A DNA stretch of 64,000 bases from CAIKMD01 sp963702925 (GCA_963702925.1 OY969771.1:2666001-2730000), one strand, 5' to 3'. Positions 25,509 to 34,793 are shown, counted from the stretch's first letter. Made by a program: numbers and translations. The notes: generated by a model not told the origin, from the letters alone.

Positions 25509-26477
25509 TTATTGCGGCTCGATGCCCGCGGCCTTGACCAGCTTCTCCCATTTCGGCAGCTCGGCTTTGAGCCGCGCATCGGCTTGCTTGCCGGTGTCGT
25601 GCTGCGGAATCGATGCCACGCTTTCGAGGAACTGCGCCGTCTCCGGCATCGCCGTGATCTGCATGAGCCAGCCTTGCAGCTTATCGACCAAGGGTTGCGG
25701 CGCGCCTTTCGGCAGGTAAGCCGCCCACCACGGGCTGAACTCGTAATTGGGCACGCCGGCTTCCTGCATGGTTGGCGTGTCGGGCAAGGTCGGGATACGT
25801 TGCGCCGTGGTGACGGCCAGCGCCTTCAATTGGCCTTGCTTGATTTGGCCGGCCGCGAAAGTGCCGTCGAACACCATGAAGTCGAGCGTGCTTTCGATTA
25901 CGTCGCGCATGGCGTCCGCCGTCGTCTTGTAAGAGACGCCTTTGGCATCGACGCCCATCAGCTGCTTGTAATATTCCGACGAAAGCTGCGCCGTCTGATT
26001 GGTGTAGCCGAAAAGATTGTCCTTCTTTTCCTTCAGGTGCTTGGTCAGCTCGGCGACGCTGTTGATCGGCGATTTCGGCGACACCACCATCACGAAGGCG
26101 ATCTGCGCGAAAGACGCGATCGGCGTGAAATCGCTGAGCGTATCGAAGGGCAGGTCTTTGAAGAGATAACGGCTGCCGGCCATGTTCGAATTGGCGGTAA
26201 ACAGGATCGTGTAGCCGTCGGGCTTGGCCTCGGCGACATTGCGCAGCGAGATATTGCCGGTGGCGCCGGGCTTGTTGTCGACGATCACCGGCTGCTTGGC
26301 GAGGGCTTCGAGCTTTTGCGTGAAATAGCGGGTGAGGATGTCGGCGCCGCTGCCCGCCGCAAAGCCGAGGATCACATGAATCGGCCGGTCGGGATAGCTG
26401 TCCTGGGCGCGCACGGAAGAGCTCAACGCGATCAAGCCGATCAGCCCGGCAACCAGGCCTTGGAAAATTCAATTCAT
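25509..26477 (-). pseudogene. Tripartite tricarboxylate transporter binding protein (Bug/TctC) with in-frame TGA at codon 3
   Basis: The mature Bug-family binding protein is intact: SYPDRPIHVILGFAAGSGADI start, NKPGATGNISLRNVA, then the typical Venus-flytrap blocks to Gln at the end. The only good start is ATG at 26475-26477, behind GGAGGGGAAGCGC. It reads Met, Asn, then TGA (26469-26471), and then IFQGLVAGLIGLIALSSSVRAQ, a perfect signal peptide in the same frame. With TGG for TGA the product is 322 aa, the usual length. Other starts (TTG at 26435) would lose most of the signal. So this is a nonsense mutation, a sequence error, or TGA readthrough. Its permease genes follow upstream at 26618-28603. 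Confidence 0.85.
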
Positions 26478-26617
26478 GCGCTTCCCCTCCGAAATTCTTG
26501 CTTGCTCGGCAATGCCGCGCGGCATCCCGCCGACCCCGTGCGCACTTTATGCGAAGGATGGCGGCTTTGGAAGCCGTCCGCTTCGCACCCTGCCCACACG
26601 ATCATTCCCACGCGACG

Positions 26618-28141
26618 TTATTCCGATGCTTCCGACGGGATGATGATGGGCGGCTTCGGACGGCGCAGCCTGACCCAGAGTTGCGTGGCGATGAGAAGCA
26701 CACACAAGGTCAGGAAGAAGGCGCTGATCGGGTGGCTGGTGAAGGTGGTGAGATCGCCGCGCGAGATCACCATGGCGCGGCGGAAATTCTCCTCGAGCCG
26801 CGGCCCCAGCACGAAGCCCAACAGGATCGGCGCCGGCTCGAAGCGCAGCAGCAGAAGCAGATAGCCGAACACGCCGAAGACGAGCGTCGTCACCACGTCG
26901 AAGAGCGTGTTCTTGGCGGCGAAGACGCCGATGCAGATGAAGAACAGCGCGGTGGGAAACAGAAAGCGATACGGCACCATCAGCATCTTCACCCAAATGC
27001 CGATCATCGGCACGTTGAGGAAGATCAGCATCAGATTGCCGATCCAAAAGCTCGCGATCAGGCCCCAGAAGATATCCGCGTGCTCGATGATGAGCCGCGG
27101 GCCCGGCGTGATGCCGTGGATGATCAACGCGCCTAGGAGCAGCGCCATGACCGCGTCGCCCGGAATGCCGAGGCTCATGGTCGGGATGAAGTCGCCCTGG
27201 ACGGAGGAATGGGTCGAGGCTTCGGGGCTGGCGACGCCTTCGATCGCGCCATGTCCGAAACGCTCGGGGTGCTTCGAGATCTTCTTCTCCGTGGCATAGG
27301 CGACGAAAGAGGCGATGGTCGGCCCGGTGCCCGGGATCATCGAGCAAAGGCTGCCGATCAAAGTGCCGCGCAGAATCGGGAAGGCCGCTTTCTTCATGTC
27401 GGCGAGGCTCGGCCGCATGTCGCTCACGCCGAGCTTGGCATAGGCGGTGTCGATCGGCGCGGTGTTGTTGACGCTGCGCAGGAATTCGGCGATGCCGAAG
27501 AGGCCGAGCGAGAGCGCAACCAGCTCGACCCCGTCATCGAGATCGATGATGCCGAAGGTAAAGCGCTCGACGCCGGTATTGACGTCCTGGCCGACCAGGC
27601 CGAGCAGCAGGCCGAGAATGGTCATCGCCACGCCTTTCAGCGGCGAGCCTTTGGCAAGGGTCGAGCCCGCCAGCAACCCCAGCAGCATGAGCGCGCAGAT
27701 ATCGGCCGAGGTGAATTGGAACGCGATCTTGGCGATATAGGGCGCGGTGAAGATCATCTGCAGGATGCCGAACGCCGCGCCGAACACCGCGCCCATCATG
27801 GTAATGCCGAGCGCCGTGCCGCCTTTGCCTTGTTTGGTCAGCGGGAAGCCGTCGAGGCAGGTGACGGCATGCGGCGGGTGGCAGGGGAGGTTCAAGAGGA
27901 TCGAGCAGATCGCCCCGCCATATTGCGCGCCATAGGCAAGGCCCGCGAGCATCAGAATCGCGCCGACCGGCGGCATGCCATAGGTCAGCGGCAGCAGGAT
28001 CGAGATCGCCGACAACACGCCCATGCCGGGCAGCACGCCGACGAGATTGCCGGCCATCACGCCGACGAGACAATAAAGCAGGTTCTGCGGCTGCAGCGCG
28101 ATGCCGAAGCCATAAATCAGATCGGCGACGCCGGTTTCCAT
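26618..28141 (-). CDS. tctA: Tripartite tricarboxylate transporter large permease TctA
   Basis: 507 aa, about twelve hydrophobic segments. Conserved motifs include GVLPGMGVLSAISILLPLTYGM and YGGAICSILLNLPCHPPHAVTCLDG near 75-100, where the family has PGxxxxAATxxDG. Later IPGTGPTIASFVAYATEKK and SSVQGDFIPTMSLGIPGDAVMA also match. It is the proton- or sodium-driven membrane channel subunit of TctABC systems, which import citrate, phthalate, terephthalate or similar acids. It lies 3 bases after tctB and 140 before the binding-protein gene. Substrate not defined by sequence. Confidence 0.93.
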   Translation of the reverse strand: METGVADLIYGFGIALQPQNLLYCLVGVMAGNLVGVLPGMGVLSAISILLPLTYGMPPVGAILMLAGLAYGAQYGGAICSILLNLPCHPPHAVTCLDGFPLTKQGKGGTALGITMMGAVFGAAFGILQMIFTAPYIAKIAFQFTSADICALMLLGLLAGSTLAKGSPLKGVAMTILGLLLGLVGQDVNTGVERFTFGIIDLDDGVELVALSLGLFGIAEFLRSVNNTAPIDTAYAKLGVSDMRPSLADMKKAAFPILRGTLIGSLCSMIPGTGPTIASFVAYATEKKISKHPERFGHGAIEGVASPEASTHSSVQGDFIPTMSLGIPGDAVMALLLGALIIHGITPGPRLIIEHADIFWGLIASFWIGNLMLIFLNVPMIGIWVKMLMVPYRFLFPTALFFICIGVFAAKNTLFDVVTTLVFGVFGYLLLLLRFEPAPILLGFVLGPRLEENFRRAMVISRGDLTTFTSHPISAFFLTLCVLLIATQLWVRLRRPKPPIIIPSEASE

Positions 28142-28144
28142 CGC

Positions 28145-28603
28145 CTACATGCTCCCCAGAATCGGGATCTCGATGCGCAGCACATAGGCGAACAGCAAAG
28201 TCCCGAAGATCGTCACGCCGATGGCCAAGGCAAGCGCTTCCTTCCAGCTATTGGTGCGGTCGCCGAGCGCCGCGACGAAAACGCAGGCCAAGGTCGCCGG
28301 AACCAGCCCGCCATGGGCGGCCAGCGCGATGAACAGTCCGGCCCCGCCGACGATGCACAGCCAGCCGCGCCAATCGGGCCGCGGGGTGGTTTCTGGCATG
28401 GTGCTTTGCACAGTGTATGACGCGGTGCCGGCGATCAGCACGCCGACAATGGCGAGCAGAATGCCGAGCGCGGTCGGGAAGAATCCCGGCCCCATGCGTG
28501 TGAGGCTGCCGACATCGTAGCGGCTGCCGGTAAAGGCGGCGCCGGCGCCCAACAGCACCATCAACGCTCCGGCGTAGTAATCGCGTCGCTGGGCAAGCTT
28601 CAT
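28145..28603 (-). CDS. tctB: Tripartite tricarboxylate transporter small permease TctB
   Basis: 152 aa with four hydrophobic helices and the TctB pattern (DYYAGALMVLLGAGAAFTGSRYDVGSLTRMGPGFFP at the start, partly quoted here for position 8-43). The GTLxRMGPGFFP-like segment is diagnostic. It is the small membrane subunit of the TctA complex. GGGGGATC precedes the start at 28603. First gene of the minus-strand tctB-tctA-binding-protein operon; the order with the binding protein last differs from the common C-B-A order. Confidence 0.9.
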   Translation of the reverse strand: MKLAQRRDYYAGALMVLLGAGAAFTGSRYDVGSLTRMGPGFFPTALGILLAIVGVLIAGTASYTVQSTMPETTPRPDWRGWLCIVGGAGLFIALAAHGGLVPATLACVFVAALGDRTNSWKEALALAIGVTIFGTLLFAYVLRIEIPILGSM

Positions 28604-28785
28604 AAGCGTTCTGATCCCCCGTCACGGAAGGCGTCCGGCCGATCCGCCGGCTTCGCGATCGCCGACATCCTTGCGGCGCGAGGTTCTTTGCTGCCTCGCG
28701 GGTTTATTACGGTGCCGCGCGAATTCTCGCAAGGCTTGGGCGGCCGCGATCGCGCCGTCTTGCCCACATCTCCCACGCCTTCTCC

Positions 28786-28826
28786 GGGACTTGATCCCAG
28801 GCGAAGCCTGGTCCCATTCTCGGGAA
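28786..28826. repeat. Imperfect inverted repeat upstream of the formaldehyde dehydrogenase gene
   Basis: CCAGGC/GCCTGG around GAA forms the tip, with GGGAC and GTCCC and outer TCTC(C)GGG/CCCATTCTCGGGA elements extending it. It resembles short palindromes scattered in alphaproteobacterial gaps. It ends 19 bases before the ATG at 28845, so in the mRNA it could fold just ahead of the ribosome site. Confidence 0.4.
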
Positions 28827-28844
28827 AGTTAACGGGAGAGCGAC

Positions 28845-29954
28845 ATGAAAACCGACGCTGCCATCGCCGTCGCGGCCGGAAAGCCGCTGATCATCGATAC
28901 GGTCGATCTCGACGGACCGAAGCAAGGCGAGGTGCTGATCGAGATCAAGGCGACCGGCATCTGCCATACCGACGAATTCACGCGCTCGGGCGAAGATGCC
29001 GAAGGCCTCTTCCCGGCGATTCTCGGTCACGAAGGGGCCGGGATCGTGGTCGATGTCGGCCCCGGCGTGACCTCGCTCAAAAAGGGCGACCATGTCATTC
29101 CGCTCTACATGCCGGAATGCCGCCAATGCAAATCCTGCCTGTCGCACAAGACGAATCTCTGCACCGCCATCCGCGCGACCCAGGGCAAGGGCGTGATGCC
29201 CGACGGCACCAGCCGCTTCTCGCTCGGCGGCAAGCCGATCCATCACTATATGGGCTGCTCGACCTTCGCGAACTTCACGGTTTTGCCCGAGATCGCGGTC
29301 GCGAAGATTCGCCCCGACGCGCCCTTCGACAAGGTCTGTTATATCGGTTGCGGCGTCACCACCGGCATCGGCGCGGTCATCAACACCGCCAAGGTCGAGC
29401 CCGGCGCCAATGTCGTGGTCTTCGGCCTGGGCGGCATCGGCCTCAACGTGATCCAGGGCGCGCGCATCGCCGGCGCCGATAAAATCATCGGCGTCGACGT
29501 CAATCCGCGCCGCAAGGCGCTGGCCGAGCAATTCGGCATGACTCATTTCGTCAATCCGAAAGAGGTCGAAGGCGATCTCGTGCCTTATCTTGTCGCGCTC
29601 ACCGATGGCGGCGCCGATTACAGCTTCGAATGCATCGGCAATGTCGATGTCATGCGCCAGGCTCTCGAATGCTGCCATCGCGGCTGGGGCGTCTCGGTGA
29701 TCATCGGCGTCGCCGGCGCAGGCCAGGAAATCCGCACGCGCCCGTTCCAACTGGTGACGGGACGGGTGTGGAAAGGCACCGCGTTCGGCGGGGCGCATGG
29801 CCGCACCGACGTGCCGAAGATCGTCGATTGGTACATGGACGGCAAAATCAACATCGACGATCTGATCACGCATCAGCTACCGCTGCGCGACATCAACCGG
29901 GCTTTCGATCTGATGCATGCGGGCGAATCGATCCGCAGCGTCGTGGTCTATTAG
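28845..29954 (+). CDS. frmA: S-(hydroxymethyl)glutathione dehydrogenase / class III alcohol dehydrogenase
   Basis: 369 aa zinc alcohol dehydrogenase of class III. Catalytic zinc ligands Cys40 (GICHTDEF), His62 (GHEGAG) and Cys169 (GCGVTTG) are in place. Structural zinc cysteines are at 92, 95, 98 and 106, and the NAD fold VVVFGLGGIGLNVI lies near 190. The enzyme oxidises the formaldehyde-glutathione adduct, also S-nitrosoglutathione reduction, in the cytosol. The formylglutathione hydrolase gene usually nearby is not seen. GGGAGAG is 5 bases before the ATG. Gene symbol follows the family (also adhC/adhI). Confidence 0.9.
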   Translation: MKTDAAIAVAAGKPLIIDTVDLDGPKQGEVLIEIKATGICHTDEFTRSGEDAEGLFPAILGHEGAGIVVDVGPGVTSLKKGDHVIPLYMPECRQCKSCLSHKTNLCTAIRATQGKGVMPDGTSRFSLGGKPIHHYMGCSTFANFTVLPEIAVAKIRPDAPFDKVCYIGCGVTTGIGAVINTAKVEPGANVVVFGLGGIGLNVIQGARIAGADKIIGVDVNPRRKALAEQFGMTHFVNPKEVEGDLVPYLVALTDGGADYSFECIGNVDVMRQALECCHRGWGVSVIIGVAGAGQEIRTRPFQLVTGRVWKGTAFGGAHGRTDVPKIVDWYMDGKINIDDLITHQLPLRDINRAFDLMHAGESIRSVVVY

Positions 29955-29969
29955 CGGGCGGCAAAGGCG

Positions 29970-30389
29970 ATGCGCCAGGCGCTCCATCACCTGAAGGTTG
30001 CGACCGAAGGCGCCGGTCTGATCGACATCACGCGGTCGGTCGCGTCCTGGGTCGAGGCGCAGAAGATGGCGGCGGGGCTGTTGACGGTGTTTTGCCGCCA
30101 CACTTCGGCTTCGCTGGTGATTCAGGAAAACGCCGATCCCGATGTGCTGGCCGATCTCAAGACCTTCTTCCAAACCCTCGCGCCGGAAAGCCGGACGCGC
30201 TATCGCCACGGCACGGAAGGGCCGGATGACATGCCGGCGCATATCCGCACGGCGCTGACCCAGACGCAGCTCTCCATTCCGGTCGAGCATGGAAGGCTGG
30301 TTCTCGGCACCTGGCAGGCGCTTTATCTCTTCGAGCATCGAAGCGCGCCGCAACGCCGCGAGCTCGTTCTTCACCTGCTCGGCGAATAG
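29970..30389 (+). CDS. YjbQ family protein (UPF0047)
   Basis: 139 aa, complete. It shows the family landmarks CRHTSASLVIQENADPDVLADL near 42-63 and YRHGTEGPDDMPAHIRTAL near 78-96. These His, Asp and Glu residues form the proposed metal site. YjbQ proteins have weak thiamine-phosphate synthase activity in vitro, but the real role is unclear. It starts 15 bases after the dehydrogenase stop, so co-transcription is likely; a role in aldehyde metabolism would be pure inference. Confidence 0.88.
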   Translation: MRQALHHLKVATEGAGLIDITRSVASWVEAQKMAAGLLTVFCRHTSASLVIQENADPDVLADLKTFFQTLAPESRTRYRHGTEGPDDMPAHIRTALTQTQLSIPVEHGRLVLGTWQALYLFEHRSAPQRRELVLHLLGE

Positions 30390-30508
30390 TCGGCGCGCGC
30401 TGTGCACCGATATGACGCTGGACCGGCGTGGCGAAGCTCTTACACTAAAGCCGGCTTGGTGGCGGATTCCGCACAGCCGATGCGCAACGATGCGGGTGTG
30501 ATCTTTTG

Positions 30509-31879
30509 ATGCGGCGACGGCGTTTTCTCGCAGGGGCGGTAGCCTCGGGCATGGTGAGCCCGGTCGCGCTCGCCGCGCCGGTCGCCGCCGGGCGTCCGGT
30601 CCGCTTCGAGCGCGACTTTATTTGGGGCGTCTCCACCTCGGCGTTCCAGATCGAAGGCGCCATGAACGCGGATGGCCGCGGCCCGAGCATTTGGGACGAG
30701 GTCGCGCTTGGCGAACCGATGGTCGATCACTATTACCGCGTGGCCGAAGACGTCGAGTTGTTGCGCCAACTTGGCGTCGGCGCCTATCGCTTCTCGGTGG
30801 CGTGGCCGCGAATTCTCCCCGACGGCACGGGGCGCGCCAATCCCTTGGGCCTCGATTTTTACGATCGCCTGGTCGACCGGCTTCTCGCCGCCGGCATCGC
30901 GCCCTATGCCTGCCTCTATCACTGGGATTTGCCGGTCGCGCTTCAGCAACGCGGCGGCTGGCTCAATCGCGACATCGTCGGCCATTTCACCGATTACGCG
31001 CGGCTCGTCGTCGAGCGGCTCGGCGATCGGGTCAAGAATTGGATTCCCATCAACGAAGCGCTGTCGATCGCCTATGGCGGTTATGCGATCGCCTATTTCC
31101 CGCCTTTCGTCAAAGACGAGAAGGCTTATTTCGCGGCGGCGCATCACCTTAATATGGCGCAGGGCAGCGCGATGAAAGCGCTCGCGGCGCCGGGGCGCAG
31201 CTTCGGTACGGCGATGTGTCTTTATCCAGTGCGGCCGGCGACGCCGTCGGCCGGGGATGCCGCTGCAGCGCAATTCCATGCCGCGATCACGACCAAGCTC
31301 TTTTTGGATCCGTTGCTGCTCGGGCGCTATCCCGATGCGGCCGCGCCGCTGGTGGCCGCCTTCGTGCAAGACGGCGATCTCGAAACCATTCGCCAAAACA
31401 TCGATTTCATCGGAGTCAATTATTACGGCCCCGAATACCGCCGCAAAGCCGCGGATGCACCCTTCGGCACGGACCGGGTGCAGCCCGCGCATCTCGTCTA
31501 TATGAAAAACGGCGTGCCGATCGATCCGAACGGGCTTTACGAACAGCTGCTCGACTTGCGCGATCGCTACGGCAATCCGAAAACCTACATCACCGAGAAC
31601 GGCGCGGCCTTTCAGGATCGCCCGAACGGGCGCAACCTTGTCAGCGATTTGCGGCGCATCGTGTTCCTGCGCGAGCATTTGACGGCGGCGCATCGCGCGT
31701 TTGCCGAGGGCGTCGATCTGCGCGGCTATTTCGTCTGGTCGATCTTCGACAATTACGAATGGATCGACGGATTTAACACCCGTTTCGGCCTGGTTTACGC
31801 CGATACCGCGACCGGGCGGCTGGCGCCCAAATCGTCCTTCGCCTGGTATCAGAAAGTCCTGGCGAGCCGCGCGCTTTGA
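30509..31879 (+). CDS. Tat-exported glycoside hydrolase family 1 (beta-glucosidase type)
   Basis: 456 aa from ATG 30509. The N-terminus RRRRFLAGAVASGMVSPVAL is a twin-arginine-type signal, unusual because GH1 enzymes are mostly cytosolic. The GH1 barrel starts FIWGVSTSAFQIEGAM and has YRFSVAWPRI and YHWDLPVALQ. The acid/base site reads NWIPINEAL (Glu present, but the usual following Pro is Ala). The nucleophile is in YITENGAAF, and the aglycone block EGVDLRGYFVWSIFDNYEW closes the site. It probably releases glucose or related sugars in the periplasm. It is convergent with a sugar porter gene 22 bases away. Confidence 0.9.
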   Translation: MRRRRFLAGAVASGMVSPVALAAPVAAGRPVRFERDFIWGVSTSAFQIEGAMNADGRGPSIWDEVALGEPMVDHYYRVAEDVELLRQLGVGAYRFSVAWPRILPDGTGRANPLGLDFYDRLVDRLLAAGIAPYACLYHWDLPVALQQRGGWLNRDIVGHFTDYARLVVERLGDRVKNWIPINEALSIAYGGYAIAYFPPFVKDEKAYFAAAHHLNMAQGSAMKALAAPGRSFGTAMCLYPVRPATPSAGDAAAAQFHAAITTKLFLDPLLLGRYPDAAAPLVAAFVQDGDLETIRQNIDFIGVNYYGPEYRRKAADAPFGTDRVQPAHLVYMKNGVPIDPNGLYEQLLDLRDRYGNPKTYITENGAAFQDRPNGRNLVSDLRRIVFLREHLTAAHRAFAEGVDLRGYFVWSIFDNYEWIDGFNTRFGLVYADTATGRLAPKSSFAWYQKVLASRAL

Positions 31880-31901
31880 GTCTCGCCGGCGATCGCCGCG
31901 T

Positions 31902-33182
31902 TCAACCGGAAACGATCCGCCGGTCGACCAGGCCGAGCCGGGTCGAAACCCCGTAGAGCGCGATGCAGAGATAGCACGCTGCCGGCACCAGCAGCGCAAG
32001 GCCGAGGCCGGCGCGATCCGCGACATAGCCGGTGATCAGCGGGATGACGGCGCCGCCGACAATGGCGAGGCAGAGAATGCCCGAGCCGCGCGGCGTATCG
32101 GCGCCCAGACGCTCGATGCCGAGGGTGAAGATCGTCGGAAACATGATCGAGTTGCAAAGGCCCACGGCGAGGATCGTCGCGGCCGCAACTATCCCTGAGC
32201 TCATCGCCGAAGCCGAGGCAAGGCTCGCCGCGGCAACCGCGCAGGCCGCCAGCACGGTGCCGGCTGGGACGCGTGCCAGAACCGCCGAGCCGATAAAGCG
32301 GCCGACCATGGCGCCGCCCCAATAAAGGCTGATCGCCTTGCCGGCGCTGGCGGGATCGAGCGCCAGGGTTTTGCCGAGCATCAGGTAATTGATCAGCACG
32401 CTGCCGATCGACACTTCGGCGCCGACATAAAGAAAGATCGACAGCGCGCCGCCGGCAAGGCGCGGCGTGCCGAACAAGGCAGAGCGGCTGGACGTCGTGG
32501 GCCGGCTCGGCGGCGGCGCGATCCGGCTGTTGCGCAGAAACCAAAAAGCGAGAGCCAGCACGCACAGGCCGACAGCGATGCCGAGAAAAGGAAGCTGCAC
32601 CGCATAGGCTTCGCTGCGGCGATAGGCGTCGAGCGCTTCCGCCGACAAGCTCGCGGGATCGGGCGATTGCGCCAGCCCGCCGGCCAGGATCAGCATCGAG
32701 CCGACGAAAGGCCCGATCGCCGTGCCCAAGGAGTTGAAGGCTTGGGCCAGGGTGAGGCGGCTATGCGATTTCTCGGGCGCGCCCAACAACGCGACCAGCG
32801 GGTTGGCGGCAACTTGCAAGGTGGTGATGCCGCCCGCCATGACGAAAAGCGCGAGCAGAAAACCGGGGTAGAGGCCAAGCGATACCGCCGGCGAAAACAG
32901 CAGGCATCCCGCGGCCATGAAGATCAGCCCGCCGATGATCCCGCGCATATAACCCAGTCTTTCGATCACCATCCCGGCGGGAAAGGACACGACGAGATAG
33001 GCGAGAAAGAAGCAGAACTGCGTCAGCATCACCTCGGTGTAGCTGAGCGAAAACACGGCCTTCAGCTTCGGAATGATGGTGTCGACCAGGACAGTGGCAA
33101 AGCCCCAGACGAAGAACAGCACCACCACCAAAGGCATGGCGGCGCCGGATGGGCGCCCATCCTGCTGCGGCTCGGCGATCAA
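31902..33182 (-). CDS. MFS sugar porter, FucP/GluP type
   Basis: About 426 aa. Start TTG at 33182 is chosen since AAGGAAG lies 9 bases upstream; the frame can extend to 33251. Eleven to twelve membrane segments are seen. The FucP-family patterns are LFFVWGFATVLVDTIIPKLK and GMVIERLGYMRGII, and late FPTIFTLGIERLG and SGILCLAIVGGAVIPLITG. Relatives bring fucose, glucose/galactose or other sugars in with protons. Its convergent partner is a periplasmic beta-glycosidase, suggesting import of the released sugar. Confidence in the exact start is modest. Confidence 0.85.
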   Translation of the reverse strand: MIAEPQQDGRPSGAAMPLVVVLFFVWGFATVLVDTIIPKLKAVFSLSYTEVMLTQFCFFLAYLVVSFPAGMVIERLGYMRGIIGGLIFMAAGCLLFSPAVSLGLYPGFLLALFVMAGGITTLQVAANPLVALLGAPEKSHSRLTLAQAFNSLGTAIGPFVGSMLILAGGLAQSPDPASLSAEALDAYRRSEAYAVQLPFLGIAVGLCVLALAFWFLRNSRIAPPPSRPTTSSRSALFGTPRLAGGALSIFLYVGAEVSIGSVLINYLMLGKTLALDPASAGKAISLYWGGAMVGRFIGSAVLARVPAGTVLAACAVAAASLASASAMSSGIVAAATILAVGLCNSIMFPTIFTLGIERLGADTPRGSGILCLAIVGGAVIPLITGYVADRAGLGLALLVPAACYLCIALYGVSTRLGLVDRRIVSG

Positions 33183-33440
33183 GAGCTCTGTCTTCCTTGT
33201 CTGGCGCAACTTTATCTGCGACCGGCGCGGCAAGGCGCAGCCATTCGCCAAACCTTGCGCCCAAGCGGCGGCGACGCTGACCTCTGCTGGTTCCGTTTCG
33301 AAGAATCATGCGGCAAGCATGTTCCTGGCAAGGCCTAGGAAGCTTGCTGACGATTCCTCCCCGAGAATGTGCCCGCGACCGCTTCCAAGGGTCGCAACCT
33401 GTGAGACAGCCTATCCGGCCCCACGACGGAAGCGGTCAAG

Positions 33441-33474
33441 GTGCAGGATGCGCGTCATGGCGCGCATCCTGCAC
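33441..33474 (-). terminator. Perfect hairpin after the cold-shock gene
   Basis: GTGCAGGATGCGCG (33441-33454) pairs without mismatch with 33461-33474 around a six-base loop. It lies 9 bases beyond the cold-shock protein stop. There is no T-run on either side, so it is either a stem that protects the mRNA 3' end or a weak terminator. Confidence 0.6.
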
Positions 33475-33482
33475 CGCGGACT

Positions 33483-33689
33483 TTAAACGAGCTTCAGATT
33501 GGTTGCGGCGCTCTTGCCGTTCTTACCAACCTCGGTCTCGAAACTGATCGTTTGCCCCTCGCGGAGCCCCGGCAGTCCGCAACGCTCGACCGCCGAGATG
33601 TGCACGAATACATCCGGGCCGCCATCGTCGCGCGCGATGAAGCCATAGCCCTTTTGGGCGTTGAACCATTTCACTGTTCCGGTAGCCAT
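33483..33689 (-). CDS. Cold-shock domain protein (CspA family)
   Basis: 68 aa, MATGTVKWFNAQKGYGFI start. RNP1 (KGYGFI) and RNP2 (VFVHIS) RNA-binding motifs are present in one OB-fold. It binds single-stranded RNA or DNA and acts as RNA chaperone in the cytoplasm. CTGGAAG is 6 bases before the start. About 200 bases of gap upstream leave room for the long 5' leader common to csp genes; no structure was worked out there. Followed by a 14-bp perfect hairpin. Confidence 0.93.
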   Translation of the reverse strand: MATGTVKWFNAQKGYGFIARDDGGPDVFVHISAVERCGLPGLREGQTISFETEVGKNGKSAATNLKLV

Positions 33690-33889
33690 AAAATTCTTCC
33701 AGTGGAGTTGACGGTAGAAGAAGCATTACACGAAAGCGCCGAGGCCGCTAGAGCTTGTTAACACGGGCGTAATCTGGCTGCCCGGCGGCGGCCATCGTTA
33801 ATAGTTAGATGCCGGTTAATGAAATCGCCCATCGCGGCTGCCGGTTCGCGCTTGGCGCGGAAAATCGGCAGACTTAGAAAGAGGGCACC

Positions 33890-34674
33890 ATGGCACGACA
33901 CATCCCCGGCCCGCTTTATGTCGCGCAACAAGGCGCGACCGGCATTCCCATGCTGTTTTGCCATTCGACGCCCGACGATCACCGGCTTTGGTTGTTCCAG
34001 ACCGCCCATTTTTCCGCCTGGTATCGCACCGTCGCCGTCGATCTGCCGGGCTATGGGCGTTCTGCTGCGCCGCAACAAGGCGTGACGATCGAGGACATGG
34101 CGGCGTCGTGCTGGGAAGCCTTCGACCGGCTCGGTTGCGGGACGTGATCATCCACGGCAATTCGCTCGGCGCGCGAATCGCCCAATACATGGCCGCGGCC
34201 CAGCCGCGCCGTACCCTGGCCCTGATCCTCTCAGGCTGCGGCTTCAGCGCGTCGAGCGACGCCATGGCGCGGTGGGTGGCGCGTTATCGCGAAGAAGGCC
34301 TTGCCCTGCGCCATCGCCAAGTGATCGAGCATTTCGCGCCTGCGGTGCAAGCACTGCCCTTCTATCGATATTACGCCCGCATGGTAACCGAGCTCGACAA
34401 TCTCGGCACGCTCGCCAGCATCATCGTGGTCAATGAAGCGCTGGCGCGCCATTACCCGGCGGAATTGCTCGACCGGATCGTCTCGCCCACTTTGATCATC
34501 GCCGGCAGCGAAGATTGGAGCCACGCCACCGCCGGCGAATTGCAAAAGCGCATCAAGGGATCGGAATTCCGCAGCATCGCAGGCGCCGGCCATGGCGTGC
34601 CGATCGAGGCGCCCGCCGAGTACGACCGCCACTGCATCGAGTTCCTGGCGAAGCTCGGACTGTTTCCGGGTTAG
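33890..34674 (+). pseudogene. Alpha/beta hydrolase with an apparent -1 frameshift
   Basis: The first frame (ATG 33890) gives the hydrolase start, with FCHSTPDDHRLW (oxyanion region) and VDLPGYGRSAAP. It meets TGA at 34145. The fold continues in another frame from about 34135 as LRDVIIHGNSLGARIAQY (nucleophile Ser in GNSLG). LIIAGSEDWSH (Asp) and AGAGHGVPIEAP (His) follow, ending at 34674. Adding one base after 34134 gives 261 aa, the family length, so one base is missing here. Substrate unknown. It stands alone between csp and the UbiD operon. Confidence 0.8.
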
Positions 34675-34740
34675 ACCGTCTCAGCTCAAACTGAATCGTC
34701 ATTCGCGCGCCCTTCGACGAGCACAGGCGCGGGAATGAAT

Positions 34741-34793
34741 TCACCCCCACCCTAACCCTCCCCCCTCGAGGGGGAGGGAAGGGAGGGGAGGGG
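34741..34793. repeat. C/G-run palindromic element with CCCTAACCC
   Basis: CACCCCCACCCTAACCCTCC leads into a palindrome centred on CTCGAG at 34765-34770 (CCCTCCCCC versus GGGGGAGGG with one extra C), followed by GGGAGGGGAGGGG. Elements with this CCCTAACCCTC...GGGGGAGGG form are among the commonest short dispersed repeats in proteobacterial gaps. It lies between the convergent hydrolase and UbiD genes and may end both transcripts. Confidence 0.65.
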
